From contig CP136062.1 of assembly GCA_032622095.1 (NCBI GenBank), forward strand, positions 1,860,001 to 1,924,000: a DNA stretch of 64,000 nt, written 5' to 3'. Position numbers and translations under genes: made by a program. Shown piece after piece: positions 35,289-46,510 of this stretch. Each line of letters starts with the position of its first letter. Position 1 is the stretch's first letter. The stretch comes from Siphonodentalium dalli (Eukaryota; Mollusca; Scaphopoda; Gadilida; Siphonodentaliidae). The notes under the pieces were generated by a model that was given only the letters and a program-made list of their open reading frames with translations, was not told the DNA's origin and did not search any database.

Positions 35289-36695
35289 GATAACAACAAA
35301 TCAGAGATTTCCAACTCTCTAATTGCAATTGTATAGTTGCTACTGCGTGGAGCATCATTCTCTCATACCTCAAGATGGCGCCGTAAACATTGAACAAAAT
35401 TTGGTGGAGAGAACTAATTAAATCTAATTAAGCATCCGACGTGATCGACACTCGTTTTTTGATACACAAGATGAACAACCGACAGAAGAACCATTACAGT
35501 AATATTTAATCATTTAACGTAAGGTTAAAAGTGAACTTTGAGGGTGAATTCCCAGCCTGCATTACAACGCCTATTCTCGTGATATAGACAATAAACGCCG
35601 ACAGTAAAATGGATGATAAAAAACGTCCCCCGGCAAGTTCTACATCTAGCGCCAGTGGCGATGATAGCATGAATGGAGATTCAAAGAACCCACCTGCTTC
35701 TAGAACCAAATCCATTCCATCAAAGAAATTCAAAATGATTGATACAAATTCAAAGACTCAACAGAAATTACAGTTTGTAGCAGAACAGTCTGACACTGAC
35801 ATAGCTCCCAGCAGTATTGAGGCAGTACTAGCACAAATAAATTCCAAGCTAGATACAATGGTTACCAAAGACTACCATGACAAAAGCAACGAACCACTTG
35901 TTAAACTGGACAGCTTAAACCAGATAATAAACAAACTAAAATCTGACTTTGATGCAAAAATTGAAGATGCTAAAGATGAGTGCAGAGGCAAAGCCTTTGA
36001 TGTGGAAAAAAGGATGGACGACCTAAAAACTGAAATGAATGGCCTCAAGAAAGATATTAATGACAGGGATGACAAAGTAAATTCACTTGAGTCAGAAATT
36101 AGAGACTTAAAGGACAAAAACAACAAATTGGAGCAACACACTAGAAAGGATAGCATCAGGATATTTGGCTTACCAGGGGACAGCATTAAGGAGTCAGTGG
36201 ATGAATGTGAGAAGAAATGTGTTGAGTTGATGAATGATAAACTGTCCATGAATATAACACAGTGTGATATAGGTATTGCTCATAGAATAGGCAAACTCCA
36301 ACCAGAACAGAAGACTGGGTATTCGCGAAGCATAATATGTCAGTTTGTGTCAAGAAGAACTAAAAATGCTGCTATTAGTAATAGGAAACTTCTTAAAGGC
36401 TCAGGCATTGTGATCAAAGAAGACCTAACTGAATACAATACTAACTTAATCAAGAAATCTAAAGAAAGAAAAGAAGTTGCAGACACATGGTCAGTAGGAG
36501 GAAAGGTTTATGTGAAATATGTTAATGCATCTAAACCAATCAAACAGATAAAAGATATATCTGATGTGTAAATGGTATTTGCACACAAAGTAATACACAT
36601 GAAAGTGCACAGTTTTGTATAGTCATGAGCAAACACTGGCTCATGCATCTGCATATATTAAATAATTTAAATAAATATGCATCTGCATATATTAA
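35289..36695 (+). mobile_element. LINE 5' part: 5' UTR and ORF1
   Basis: It begins right after TACC inside a repeat subunit at 35288, with GATAACAACAAATCAGAG, and includes an ~320-bp leader and the 320-codon ORF1. After the ORF1 stop the sequence contains two direct copies of GCATCTGCATATATTAAATA (36647 and 36680) and then runs into the satellite-like duplication at 36696. The 5' edge is defined by the interruption of the host repeat, the partner edge being at 59127. Confidence 0.7.
35609..36571 (+). CDS. LINE ORF1 protein (coiled coil + L1-ORF1-like RNA-binding domain)
   Basis: 320 codons, ATG to TAA, with no disruption. The N-terminal ~60 residues are Ser/Pro/Lys-rich and probably disordered. 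Residues ~70-180 are charged heptad-like sequence (VEKRMDDLKTEMNGLKKDIN, then VNSLESEIRDLKDKNNKLEQ), a predicted trimerising coiled coil. At ~182 begins SIRIFGLPGD, the first strand of an RRM-like fold. At ~224 is HRIGKL, followed by RSIICQFVSRRTKN and IVIKEDLTEYN. These match the RRM and C-terminal domain order of L1-type ORF1 proteins (nucleic acid chaperones that coat the LINE RNA). No zinc knuckle or esterase domain is seen. An open frame of this length in otherwise broken repeats suggests recent activity or a young insertion. Confidence 0.85.
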   Translation: MDDKKRPPASSTSSASGDDSMNGDSKNPPASRTKSIPSKKFKMIDTNSKTQQKLQFVAEQSDTDIAPSSIEAVLAQINSKLDTMVTKDYHDKSNEPLVKLDSLNQIINKLKSDFDAKIEDAKDECRGKAFDVEKRMDDLKTEMNGLKKDINDRDDKVNSLESEIRDLKDKNNKLEQHTRKDSIRIFGLPGDSIKESVDECEKKCVELMNDKLSMNITQCDIGIAHRIGKLQPEQKTGYSRSIICQFVSRRTKNAAISNRKLLKGSGIVIKEDLTEYNTNLIKKSKERKEVADTWSVGGKVYVKYVNASKPIKQIKDISDV

Positions 36696-39099
36696 ATAAT
36701 TATTCTACCAGATTATATCTTGATTTTTTTTGGATGATTTTATGATATTGATAGTATGTATATAATAGACCCCACTGACACATGTGATAAATGGAACACA
36801 ATACAGTTCTCTTTAAAAAAAAAAAAATCTCAATATCTGGACATATGTGCAAATGTCGTTAAAATTATAAATTAAATTGACTCATATATATCATAAATAA
36901 TCTGAATTATCTGGTTATATGGTTCATGAATACCACGAATAAATACTGAGTAGAATCTACAAACAAATTTCTAACACATGAACTAAGTATTTGCCCCACG
37001 AATTTATTATGTGTATATACCAAAATACACACACTCATAGCAATACCAGAAAAATCTTACAAGTACAGTATGCATATCAGATTGACAGCTTGAAGTTGAA
37101 CAGATAAGTTTGTATATTAGCCATTTCATTGTTATTGTATGCAAATACCATGCTCCTAATTATGTCAAAATGGTCATTTGTCCCTTGTAGCATATCAGTT
37201 TCTACCAAATAGAAGTTGTGATCATATATAAAGCATGATCCAGTAATGTTGATATTGAACTTTAGAATGATAGTAAGTTGTTTGATTAAGTGAGTCTCTT
37301 CATATTGATCAAACTCAAGTGCATATCAAGATAGAAATTGTGACAAAATGGTCATTTATCCCTTGTAGCATATCAGTTTCTACCAACTATAAGTTGTGAT
37401 CATATATAAAACATGATCCAGTAATGTTGACATTGAACTTTAAAATGATAGTAACTTAGTAAGTTGTTTGATTAAGTGAATCTCCTCATATGGATCAAAC
37501 TCAAGTGCATAGCAAGATAGTAAACTATGTACATGTACCGTACATTATTGAAGAATATACCATTTCTGATTTGACACTCTATTTCGGAAAACTCTGAGAA
37601 GATAAATATTTCGTACAATATCGTAACAAGTTACAAGTCGCCATATCTGTAGTAGTGTTTTCTTCTTCAAACTGGGACATGCAATGTTACTATATATAGA
37701 ACATAATATTCCTGATTAACATTGTTAAAATGTCAGTAAGTTGTTTGAATAAATGAATGTTGTCAAAATAACCTTTTTGTAAAGACTAGCAATTCAAATG
37801 TCTTCATAATTGATCAAACTCACCATCCATACATGTATGCACATACCAAACATTGTTGAAGAATAGATCATTTCTGATTTGATACTCTTTGTTTCGGAAA
37901 ACTCTAATAAGACAAATATTATGTACAATATTGTAACAAGTCACCACAGTTGTAGTAGTGTTTTTTTCTTCAATCTGGGACAGACAATGTTACTCTATAT
38001 AGAACATAATATTCCTGATTAATATTGAACTTTAAAATGGTAGTAAGTTGTTTGAAGAAGTGAATACTATCTGAAAACTATCAATATAAATGCTGGAAAG
38101 TTGTAACTCAAATAACTGAACTAATCAAAATCAAGTGATTAGCAAGCTAGTAAACCATCCATACGTGTATACATGTACCGTACATTAATGAAGAATACCA
38201 ATATATAATAGCAACCACCCCGGTGGGTGTTTATACCTAAGGCGTGTGTGAATGATGACGTCATATAATTTTTCTATATATATTTCTATACGATGGAACG
38301 ATTTTCAGGAAAGAGTGTATGCATTTTTTCGGAATTAACACGTGACTTCCTCTCGCCACTGCGCATAATCCAGCAGAAACTACAGGGTGCTCAGATATAG
38401 CGGTGGAATACTCAGACAACAACTGATCAAATTAATTCCCAGGTTCTAGGTCACAGTACTCAGTTCTTACCGAGAATTAAATACAGTTTTTTCATCTGAT
38501 AAAATTCATTGTGATATTACAAGCATAATAAGTAAATAACTAATTATTCCCCGTCTAGCGACCGCCCTGCAATCCGGCTTACGGCAATTTAAGTGGTCCA
38601 GAAATTACTACCATATATCCAATAGCCTTCACCTTGAACTTCGCCGCCATAGCAAACAGTTTTTGACAATCGACAGTATTGCTCGCTTGATTTCGTGAAT
38701 TACGTTTTCTCCACTTCAACACTGTTGACAATTACTGAGTTATGCTGTTGTGAACTGTTAGAGACAACACTGATAAAGATTCAAGAATCATTTAATCAAC
38801 CAGTGAACCAAAACGTTCAACTTTCAACAGTTCAAGTTCATCATCATGGAAATTTAAAAACAAAGAAAGAATTCTGTGTTGCGGCGTGCAATGTAGTATG
38901 TTTCCTAATTCATAGTTACCGTCTTATCATTTGTGATTCAATCAGTCCATAACTGATTACAATTCAAGGAAGTGATATCTGATGAAGATTTTGGCGGTGC
39001 TGTTGTGAACACATACATGGTCCTGGATCGAGGCATTTTTAATCAAATCCAAGTTTTTTAAAGGTAGGTCTGTTTGCTTAAAAAATTAAATTTTAATTT

Positions 39100-39840
39100 A
39101 ATGTTATTCATTTAATCGTTTTTCATCATTTGACAATTTGTCGTCATTCGTTACTGTCGTCAGTGTGTACGTTTGTCGTCATTCCTGTTTGGTTGTCGTC
39201 TATCGACTATCGTTTTTCGTCCTTGGTAGTTTGTCGTCGTGTTTATTGTTGGTCATTCGTTTTCATTCTTTGTTTATTTGTCATCAGTCGTGTTTTTCGT
39301 TGGAAGTACACTGCGACCCAACTGTAGTTATCCAGTGGAGCCGCGGCGTACAATGTAGTTGCATTTTGGCCACGGTGGCAATACTATTACTAACTGCACT
39401 GTGGTTAAGTGGAAACTAGTTTTGTCCAGCAGGGTACATTATATCCCGTAGATTTTCGACTAGGATTGCCTATTAAAGCACAAACCAGGCGAACGAAAAA
39501 TACATGTACCATAGGTTACACATAATTTTGAAACCTGCAGGCCTGAGTCGATGTGTTTGTCGTCCAGACATTTTTCGTCGTCGATCATTCGACATTGTGT
39601 TTATCGTTGGCCGTTTGTTTTTTCGTCATCGGTAATTTTTGGTCATCGATATCGTGTTAGTCATTGGCCGTTTGTTTTTCGTCATCAGTCATTTTTCGTT
39701 GTCGGTCAGTATTTTACTTTGTTTTTTGTCATTTGTCATTGTCATTTATCGGGCATTTGCCACCATTCGTCAGCCAGTGTGTTTTTTCGTTAGTTGTTTT
39801 TTATCGTTGTTCATTTGACGTTGGTTGTTTTTCGGAACTT
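39100..39840 (+). repeat. T/G-skewed GTCGTCATT-rich simple repeat (also at 44049-44790)
   Basis: The + strand is dominated by T and G, with words such as TTTGTCGTCATTCGT, TTTTTCGTCATCGGTC and GTCATTTGTCATTGTC repeated irregularly over two stretches, 39116-39305 and 39550-39840. The counterpart in copy B has the same layout. The spacing is irregular, so this is a degenerate short-motif repeat rather than a clean satellite. Overlapping frames encode hydrophobic Ser/Val/Phe/Cys-rich peptides that reflect composition only. Confidence 0.7.
39309..39434 (-). mobile_element. Partial copy of the CCGCGG-rich TA element (also 44258-44383)
   Basis: Its right end, CACTGTGGTTAAGTGGAAAC followed by TTTTGTCCAGCAGGG and TA, is the mirror of the terminus of the complete element at 46140 (CCCTGCTGGACAAA). 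The inner part has GCCGCGGCGTACAATGTAGT and GCCACGGTGGCAA, as in that element. The other terminus is missing. It splits the T/G-skewed repeat into two parts, so it inserted after that repeat formed but before the large duplication. Confidence 0.72.
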
Positions 39841-40120
39841 CTGCAGTCCTTCGAATTTGGAAAACGTAGGTGCCCGATATATCGCTCGGAGCTTTTGGGA
39901 TTTGCGCGCGCCTTTTTTGAGGGAGCACAATTCAAATTAACATCGATGAAATTATTACTGAATAAAGACAAACACAAGTATAATGGTATATTGGTATGCA
40001 CACGTTTAATTCCAAGTGTGGCAACAGAAACAGAAATAAAAACATTTGTTTATATTGTACATTTAGTCCACATGATGATAACATCAACAATCCCGGTGAA
40101 TCTGATCATGGTAATTAGTC

Positions 40121-40440
40121 GGTTGCGATTATTGCAATACGATAGGGGAACACATTATGCGTAACGTAACTATCACAAGTATAACGTACTCTGATAACAT
40201 CGCCAGTTTCATGGTTCAGAAGTTTTAAACAAATCATCTTCGGCTTGTTTTATTTTATGTTTATGAAAAACTTAAAAGAATAATAAACGAGGTGATATAT
40301 ATATATAACAACACACAGAATCAAATTAGCCATTTTCCTGTGAAACCCAGAACAGGCAAGCTACGGTAGGTAAAAAAATTGGTGATATCTGAGTACGAAC
40401 GTCGGAGTGTTCCCCTATCGTATTGCGATAATCGCCAACC
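40121..40440. mobile_element. 320-bp MITE with 9-bp target duplication (copy A)
   Basis: The ends are 34-bp inverted repeats: GGTTGCGATTATTGCAATAC onward to GGGGAACAC at the left, and GTGTTCCCCTATCGTATTGC..ATCGCCAACC at the right. The flanks TAATTAGTC (40112-40120) and TAATTGGTC (40441-40449) form a 9-bp duplication with one mismatch, a length typical of Mutator-like elements. This copy has lost one G in the left terminus (GGTTGCG, where copy B has GGTTGGCG). No coding sequence. Confidence 0.85.
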
Positions 40441-40520
40441 TAATTGGTCGACTTCCGCGTCTGAGAGCGCATGCTCATCAGACTCGCTTAAAGGTTCAGA
40501 AAAGGCTGAATGGAATCAGG

Positions 40521-43500
40521 ATAATTATTCTACCAGATTATATCTTGATTTTTTTTGGATGATTTTATGATATTGATAGTATGTATATAATAGACCCCAC
40601 TGACACATGTGATAAATGGAACACAATACAGTTCTCTTTAAAAAAAAAAAAATCTCAATATCTGGACATATGTGCAAATGTCGTTAAAATTATAAATTAA
40701 ATTGACTCATATATATCATAAATAATCTGAATTATCTGGTTATATGGTTCATGAATACCACGAATAAATACTGAGTAGAATCTACAAACAAATTTCTAAC
40801 ACATGAACTAAGTATTTGCCCCACGAATTTATTATGTGTATATACCAAAATACACACACTCATAGCAATACCAGAAAAATCTTACAAGTACAGTATGCAT
40901 ATCAGATTGACAGCTTGAAGTTGAACAGATAAGTTTGTATATTAGCCATTTCATTGTTATTGTATGCAAATACCATGCTCCTAATTATGTCAAAATGGTC
41001 ATTTGTCCCTTGTAGCATATCAGTTTCTACCAAATAGAAGTTGTGATCATATATAAAGCATGATCCAGTAATGTTGATATTGAACTTTAGAATGATAGTA
41101 AGTTGTTTGATTAAGTGAGTCTCTTCATATTGATCAAACTCAAGTGCATATCAAGATAGAAATTGTGACAAAATGGTCATTTATCCCTTGTAGCATATCA
41201 GTTTCTACCAACTATAAGTTGTGATCATATATAAAACATGATCCAGTAATGTTGACATTGAACTTTAAAATGATAGTAACTTAGTAAGTTGTTTGATTAA
41301 GTGAATCTCCTCATATGGATCAAACTCAAGTGCATAGCAAGATAGTAAACTATGTACATGTACCGTACATTATTGAAGAATATACCATTTCTGATTTGAC
41401 ACTCTATTTCGGAAAACTCTGAGAAGATAAATATTTCGTACAATATCGTAACAAGTTACAAGTCGCCATATCTGTAGTAGTGTTTTCTTCTTCAAACTGG
41501 GACATGCAATGTTACTATATATAGAACATAATATTCCTGATTAACATTGTTAAAATGGTAGTAAGTTGTTGGAAGAAGTGAATGTTGTCAAAATAGCAAT
41601 CTTGCATATACTGGTAATTTAATTGTCTTCATAATTGATCAAACTCAAGTGAACAGCGAGATGATGAATCATTCATACGTGTACATATGTAACGTACGTT
41701 TTTGAAGAATATATCATTTTTACTTGACACTATTAATTTCGAAAACTCTAATAAGTTAAATATTATGTACAATATTGTACAATATTGTAACAAGTCGCCA
41801 TAGTTGTAGTAGTGTTTTCTTCAATCTGGGACAGGAAATGTTACTATATATAGAACATAATAGTTCTGATTTACATTGAACATTTAAATGACAGTAAGTT
41901 GTTTGAAAAAATGAATGTTGTCAAAATAGCGACTTATTTAATACTGTAGTGTTTTCTTTAAACCAGGACAGGCAATGTTACTATATATAGAACATAATAT
42001 TCCTGACTAGTATTGAACTTTAAAATGATAGTAAACTGCTTTAAGAAGTGAATGCTATCAAAATAACCATTTTATTAATACTGGTAACTCAAATCACTTC
42101 ATAATTGATCAAACTCAAGTGAATAGTAAGATAATAAATCATCCATACTTGTATACATGTACCGCACATTATTGAAGAATATTAAAATATCATTTCTGAT
42201 TTGACACTCTATATTTCGGAAAAAGTCTGATATTAAGCTAAATACTACGTACAATATTATAACAAGTCGCCATAATTGTAGTCGTGTCTTTCACTTCAAC
42301 CTGGGACAGGCAATGTTACTATATATAGAACATAATATTCTTGATTAACATTGTTTTACACTTCAGTCTGGGACAGGCAATGTTACTATATATATAACAT
42401 AATATTCCTGATTAACATTGTTAAAATGTCAGTAAGTTGTTTGATTAAGTGAATCTCCTCATATGGATCAAACTCAAGTGCATGTACCGTACATTATTGA
42501 AGAATATACCGTTTCTGATTTGACACTCTATTTCGGAAAACTCTGAGAAGTTAAATATTTCGTACAATATCGTAACAAGTTACAAGTCGCCATATCTGTA
42601 GTAGTGTTTTCTTCTTCAAACTGGGACATGCAATGTTACTATATATAGAACATAATATTCCTGATTAACATTGTTAAAATGTCAGTAAGTTGTTTGAATA
42701 AATGAATGTTGTCAAAATAACCTTTTTGTAAAGACTAGCAATTCAAATGTCTTCATAATTGATCAAACTCACCATCCATACATGTATGCACATACCAAAC
42801 ATTGTTGAAGAATAGATCATTTCTGATTTGATACTCTTTGTTTCGGAAAACTCTAATAAGACAAATATTATGTACAATATTGTAACAAGTCACCACAGTT
42901 GTAGTAGTGTTTTTTTCTTCAATCTGGGACAGACAATGTTACTCTATATAGAACATAATATTCCTGATTAATATTGAACTTTAAAATGGTAGTAAGTTGT
43001 TTGAAGAAGTGAATACTATCTGAAAACTATCAATATAAATGCTGGAAAGTTGTAACTCAAATAACTGAACTAATCAAAATCAAGTGATTAGCAAGCTAGT
43101 AAACCATCCATACGTGTATACATGTACCGTACATTAATGAAGAATATCAATATATAATAGCAACCACCCCGGTGGGTGTTTATACCTAAGGCGTGTGTGA
43201 ATGATGACGTCATATAATTTTTCTATATATATTTCTATACGATGGAACGATTTTCAGGAAAGAGTGTATGCATTTTGTCGGAATTAACACGTGACTTCCT
43301 CTCGCCACTGCGCAGAATCCAGCAGAAACTACAGGGTGCTCAGATATAGCGGTGGAATACTCAGACAACAACTGATCAAATTAATTCCCAGGTTCTAGGT
43401 CACAGTACTCAGTTCTTACCGAGAATTAAATACAGTTTTTTCATCTGATAAAATTCATTGTGATATTACAAGCATAATAAGTAAATAACTAATTATTCCC

Positions 43501-45470
43501 CGTCTAGCGACCGCCCTGCAATCCGGCTTACGGCAATTTAAGTGGTCCAGAAATTACTACCATATATCCAATAGCCTTCACCTTGAACTTCGCCGCCATA
43601 GCAAACAGTTTTTGACAATCGACAGTATTGCTCGCTTGATTTCGTGAATTACGTTTTCTCCACTTCAACACTGTTGACAATTACTGAGTTATGCTGTTGT
43701 GAACTGTTAGAGACAACACTGATAAAGATTCAAGAATCATTTAATCAACCAGTGAACCAAAACGTTCAACTTTCAACAGTTCAAGTTCATCATCATGGAA
43801 ATTTAAAAACAAAGAAAGAATTCTGTGTTGCGGCGTGCAATGTAGTATGTTTCCTAATTCATAGTTACCGTCTTATCATTTGTGATTCAATCAGTCCATA
43901 ACTGATTACAATTCAAGGAAGTGATATCTGATGAAGATTTTGGCGGTGCTGTTGTGAACACATACATGGTCCTGGATCGAGGCATTTTTATTCAAATCCA
44001 AGTTTTTTAAAGGTAGGTCTGTTTGCTTAAAAAATTAAATTTTAATTTAATGTTATTCATTTAATCGTTTTTCATCATTTGACAATTTGTCGTCATTCGT
44101 TACTGTCGTCAGTGTGTACGTTTGTCGTCATTCCTGTTTGGTTGTCGTCTATCGACTATCGTTTTTCGTCCTTGGTAGTTTGTCGTCGTGTTTATTGTTG
44201 GTCATTCGTTTTCATTCTTTGTTTATTTGTCATCAGTCGTGTTTTTCGTTGGAAGTACACTGCGACCCAACTGTAGTTATCCAGTGGAGCCGCGGCGTAC
44301 AATGTAGTTGCATTTTGGCCACGGTGGCAATACTATTACTAACTGCACTGTGGTTAAGTGGAAACTAGTTTTGTCCAGCAGGGTACATTATATCCCGTAG
44401 ATTTTCGACTAGGATTGCCTATTAAAGCACAAACCAGGCGAACGAAAAATACATGTACCATAGGTTACACATAATTTTGAAACATGCAGGCCTGAGTCGA
44501 TGTGTTTGTCGCCCAGACATTTTTCGTCGTCGATCATTCGACATTGTGTTTATCGTTGGCCGTTTGTTTTTTCGTCATCAGTAATTTTTGGTCATCGATA
44601 TCGTGTTAGTCATTGGCCGTTTGTTTTTCGTCATCAGTCATTTTTCGTTGTCGGTCAGTATTTTACTTTGTTTTTTGTCATTTGTCATTGTCATTTATCG
44701 GGCATTTGCCACCATTCGTCAGCCAGTGTGTTTTTTCGTTAGTTGTTTTTTATCGTTGTTCATTTGACGTTGGTTGTTTTTCGGAACTTCTGCAGTCCTT
44801 CGAATTTGGAAAACGTAGGTGCCCGATATATCGCTCGGAGCTTTTGGGATTTGCGCGCGCCTTTTTTGAGGGAGCACAATTCAAATTAACATCGATGAAA
44901 TTATTACTGAATAAAGACAAACACAAGTATAATGGTATATTGGTATGCACACGTTTAATTCCAAGTGTGGCAACAGAAACAGAAATAAAAACATTTGTTT
45001 ATATTGTACATTTAGTCCACATGATGATAACATCAACAATCCCGGTGAATCTGATCATGGTAATTAGTCGGTTGGCGATTATTGCAATACGATAGGGGAA
45101 CACATTATGCGTAACGTAACTATCACAGGTATAACGTACTCTGATAACATCGCCAGTTTCATGGTTCAGAAGTTTTAAACAAATCATCTTCGGCTTGTTT
45201 TATTTTATGTTTATGAAAAACTTAAAAGAATAATAAACGAGGTGATATATATATATAACAACACACAGAATCAAATTAGCCATTTTCCTGTGAAACCCAG
45301 AACCGGCAAGCTACGGTAGGTAAAAAAATTGGTGATATCTGAGTACGAACGTCGGAGTGTTCCCCTATCGTATTGCGATAATCGCCAACCTAATTGGTCG
45401 ACTTCCGCGTCTGAGAGCGCATGCTCATCAGACTCGCTGTAAGTTTCCGAAAAGGCTGAATGGAATCAGG
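40521..45470. repeat. Large tandem duplication, copy B (4.95 kb)
   Basis: It repeats copy A with scattered single-base differences (for example CCAGAATCC for CATAATCC near 43314, GGTTGGCG for GGTTGCG at 45070). The exception is an extra ~1.13 kb between about 41550 and 42680 made of additional ~300-bp satellite units. The offset to copy A changes from 3825 to 4949 bp across this insertion. Copy B ends at the TIR of a small MITE (GGATAGGCAGGTCCGG), where copy A instead joins the start of copy B. Either a recent real duplication or an uncollapsed haplotype in the assembly could give this pattern. Confidence 0.92.
45070..45390. mobile_element. 321-bp MITE with 9-bp target duplication (copy B)
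   Basis: Same element as at 40121, duplicated with the surrounding 4-5 kb unit, and keeping the full GGTTGGCG terminus. The flanking TAATTAGTC (45061-45069) and TAATTGGTC (45391-45399) carry the same single mismatch as copy A. The mismatch therefore predates the segmental duplication. Confidence 0.87.
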
Positions 45471-45713
45471 ATAGGCAGGTCCGGTCTATGCATGTGTCAT
45501 TTTTTGACGCGCACGACAAGAGGATCGAACACTTCCACAACTGTTCTAGTTTGGGTCAAACACGCACAATGCGTTGTCAAGCTGATCAAATTGACCGTAT
45601 GGTTTACGGAACTTTAGTTAAGTCGTTCCGCTCAGTTTTATTCGACAAAATATTATTACATTAAAAACTGCGCATGCGCAGACCGGACCTGCCTATCCTG
45701 ATTCCATTCAGTG
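45455..45713. mobile_element. ~250-bp MITE with 32-bp inverted ends, at the duplication border
   Basis: The left end CTGAATGGAATCAGGATAGG, continuing CAGGTCCGGTCT, is mirrored by AGACCGGACCTGCCTATCCTGATTCCATTCAG at the right (ending ~45713). The interior is unique and non-coding. The first 17 bases also sit at the end of copy A (40504-40522), where the rest of the element is absent. The breakpoint of the large duplication therefore falls inside this terminal repeat. A clean target duplication is not visible. Confidence 0.78.
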
Positions 45714-46137
45714 ACCACCTAAAGGTTCAAACTCGGAAGTGTAATCCTAATCGTTTCACTGCTGAGAAAGATACATGGTGAATAGTCTTGTCGGCGTTTA
45801 ACCATTGGTGTGTTTTGTTTGTTAAAATCTCGTTCGCTGGTTGCAAATTTCGAGGTGCGCATTTGAAATTTTCGGCGTGCGTATTTAATAACTTGCTGGT
45901 TTTTAGATCTGCGCGCCTTGGCAAGCGCAATTGCGCGCCTCAAAATGGAAGGACTGACTTATGTCTGTGTGTGGGTCTTATAGAATCAAAAACTGCTCAA
46001 CTATCTATCCCACTAAAATTTAGTATGTGCATGTATTATATGTCTACTTTGATCCCAGAAATGAGCGGGTCCAATTTCATGAGTGACCATGTCCTTGATC
46101 ATGACCTCGCTCATATACATGTACATGTACCGGTAGG
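45714..46137. other. No recognisable gene
   Basis: Sequence between two MITEs. A long + strand frame spans 45788-46282 but has no recognised motif and runs into the transposon at 46140, so it is not accepted as a gene. Confidence 0.5.
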
Positions 46138-46139
46138 TA

Positions 46140-46508
46140 CCCTGCTGGACAAAGCAAGTGTCCACTTAACCGCAGTGCGGTCAGCGTTGCCACCACAGCT
46201 GAAATGCAACTACACCGCGGCTCCACCGGCTAACTACAGTTCGGCCGCGGTGTACGGTACTTGTCGTTCGGCCATGGTGTAGTTGCCACAGTGTACGTCA
46301 TTAAACTGAAAAAAGATGATACAAATCATGCCATTCAGCCGCTGTGTAGTTGCCTTTCAGCCGCAGTCACGGCGCAGTGTACTTGATATTCGGCCACGGT
46401 GTACTTGTCGTTCAGCCGCGGTGCTCAACTGCAGTTACAAACTCTGACACCGCGGCCGAATGGCAAATACACTGCGGTGCCAATGGACACTTGATTTGTC
46501 CAGCGGGG
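46140..46508. mobile_element. 369-bp TIR element, CCGCGG-rich, TA duplication
   Basis: The left end CCCTGCTGGACAAAGCAAGT, continuing GTCCACTTAACCGCAGTG, is mirrored at the right (CACTGCGGTGCCAATGGACA, CTTGATTTGTCCAGCGGGG). TA flanks both sides (46138-46139, 46509-46510). The interior carries many GGCCGCGGTGTACTTG-like words in both orientations and would fold extensively. A partial relative is inside each copy of the large duplication (39309, 44258). Confidence 0.82.
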
Positions 46509-46510
46509 TA

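Larger units (their letters stand above)
36696..40520. repeat. Large tandem duplication, copy A (3.8 kb)
   Basis: It starts ATAATTATTCTACCAGATTA and ends GGCTGAATGGAATCAGG, after which copy B starts with the same ATAATTATTCTACC. The first 1.4 kb consists of ~300-bp satellite units (CGGAAAACTCTGA, TAGTAGTGTTTTCTTC, GGGACATGCAATGTTACTAT, AACATAATATTCCTGATTAA). Next come a unique segment with a TGACGTCA site (38255), a T/G-skewed GTCGTCATT-rich stretch (39100-39840), a partial TA-flanked element (39309-39434) and a 320-bp MITE (40121). It is nearly identical to copy B. The short frames inside are duplicated along with the DNA and show no known domain. Confidence 0.92.

Noticed and set aside
38695-45095. 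Paired identical open frames at 38695/43644, 39130/44079, 39664/44613 and others
   Set aside because: They are identical because the whole 4-5 kb unit is duplicated. Their peptides reflect T/G-rich composition, overlap one another in different frames and show no domain.
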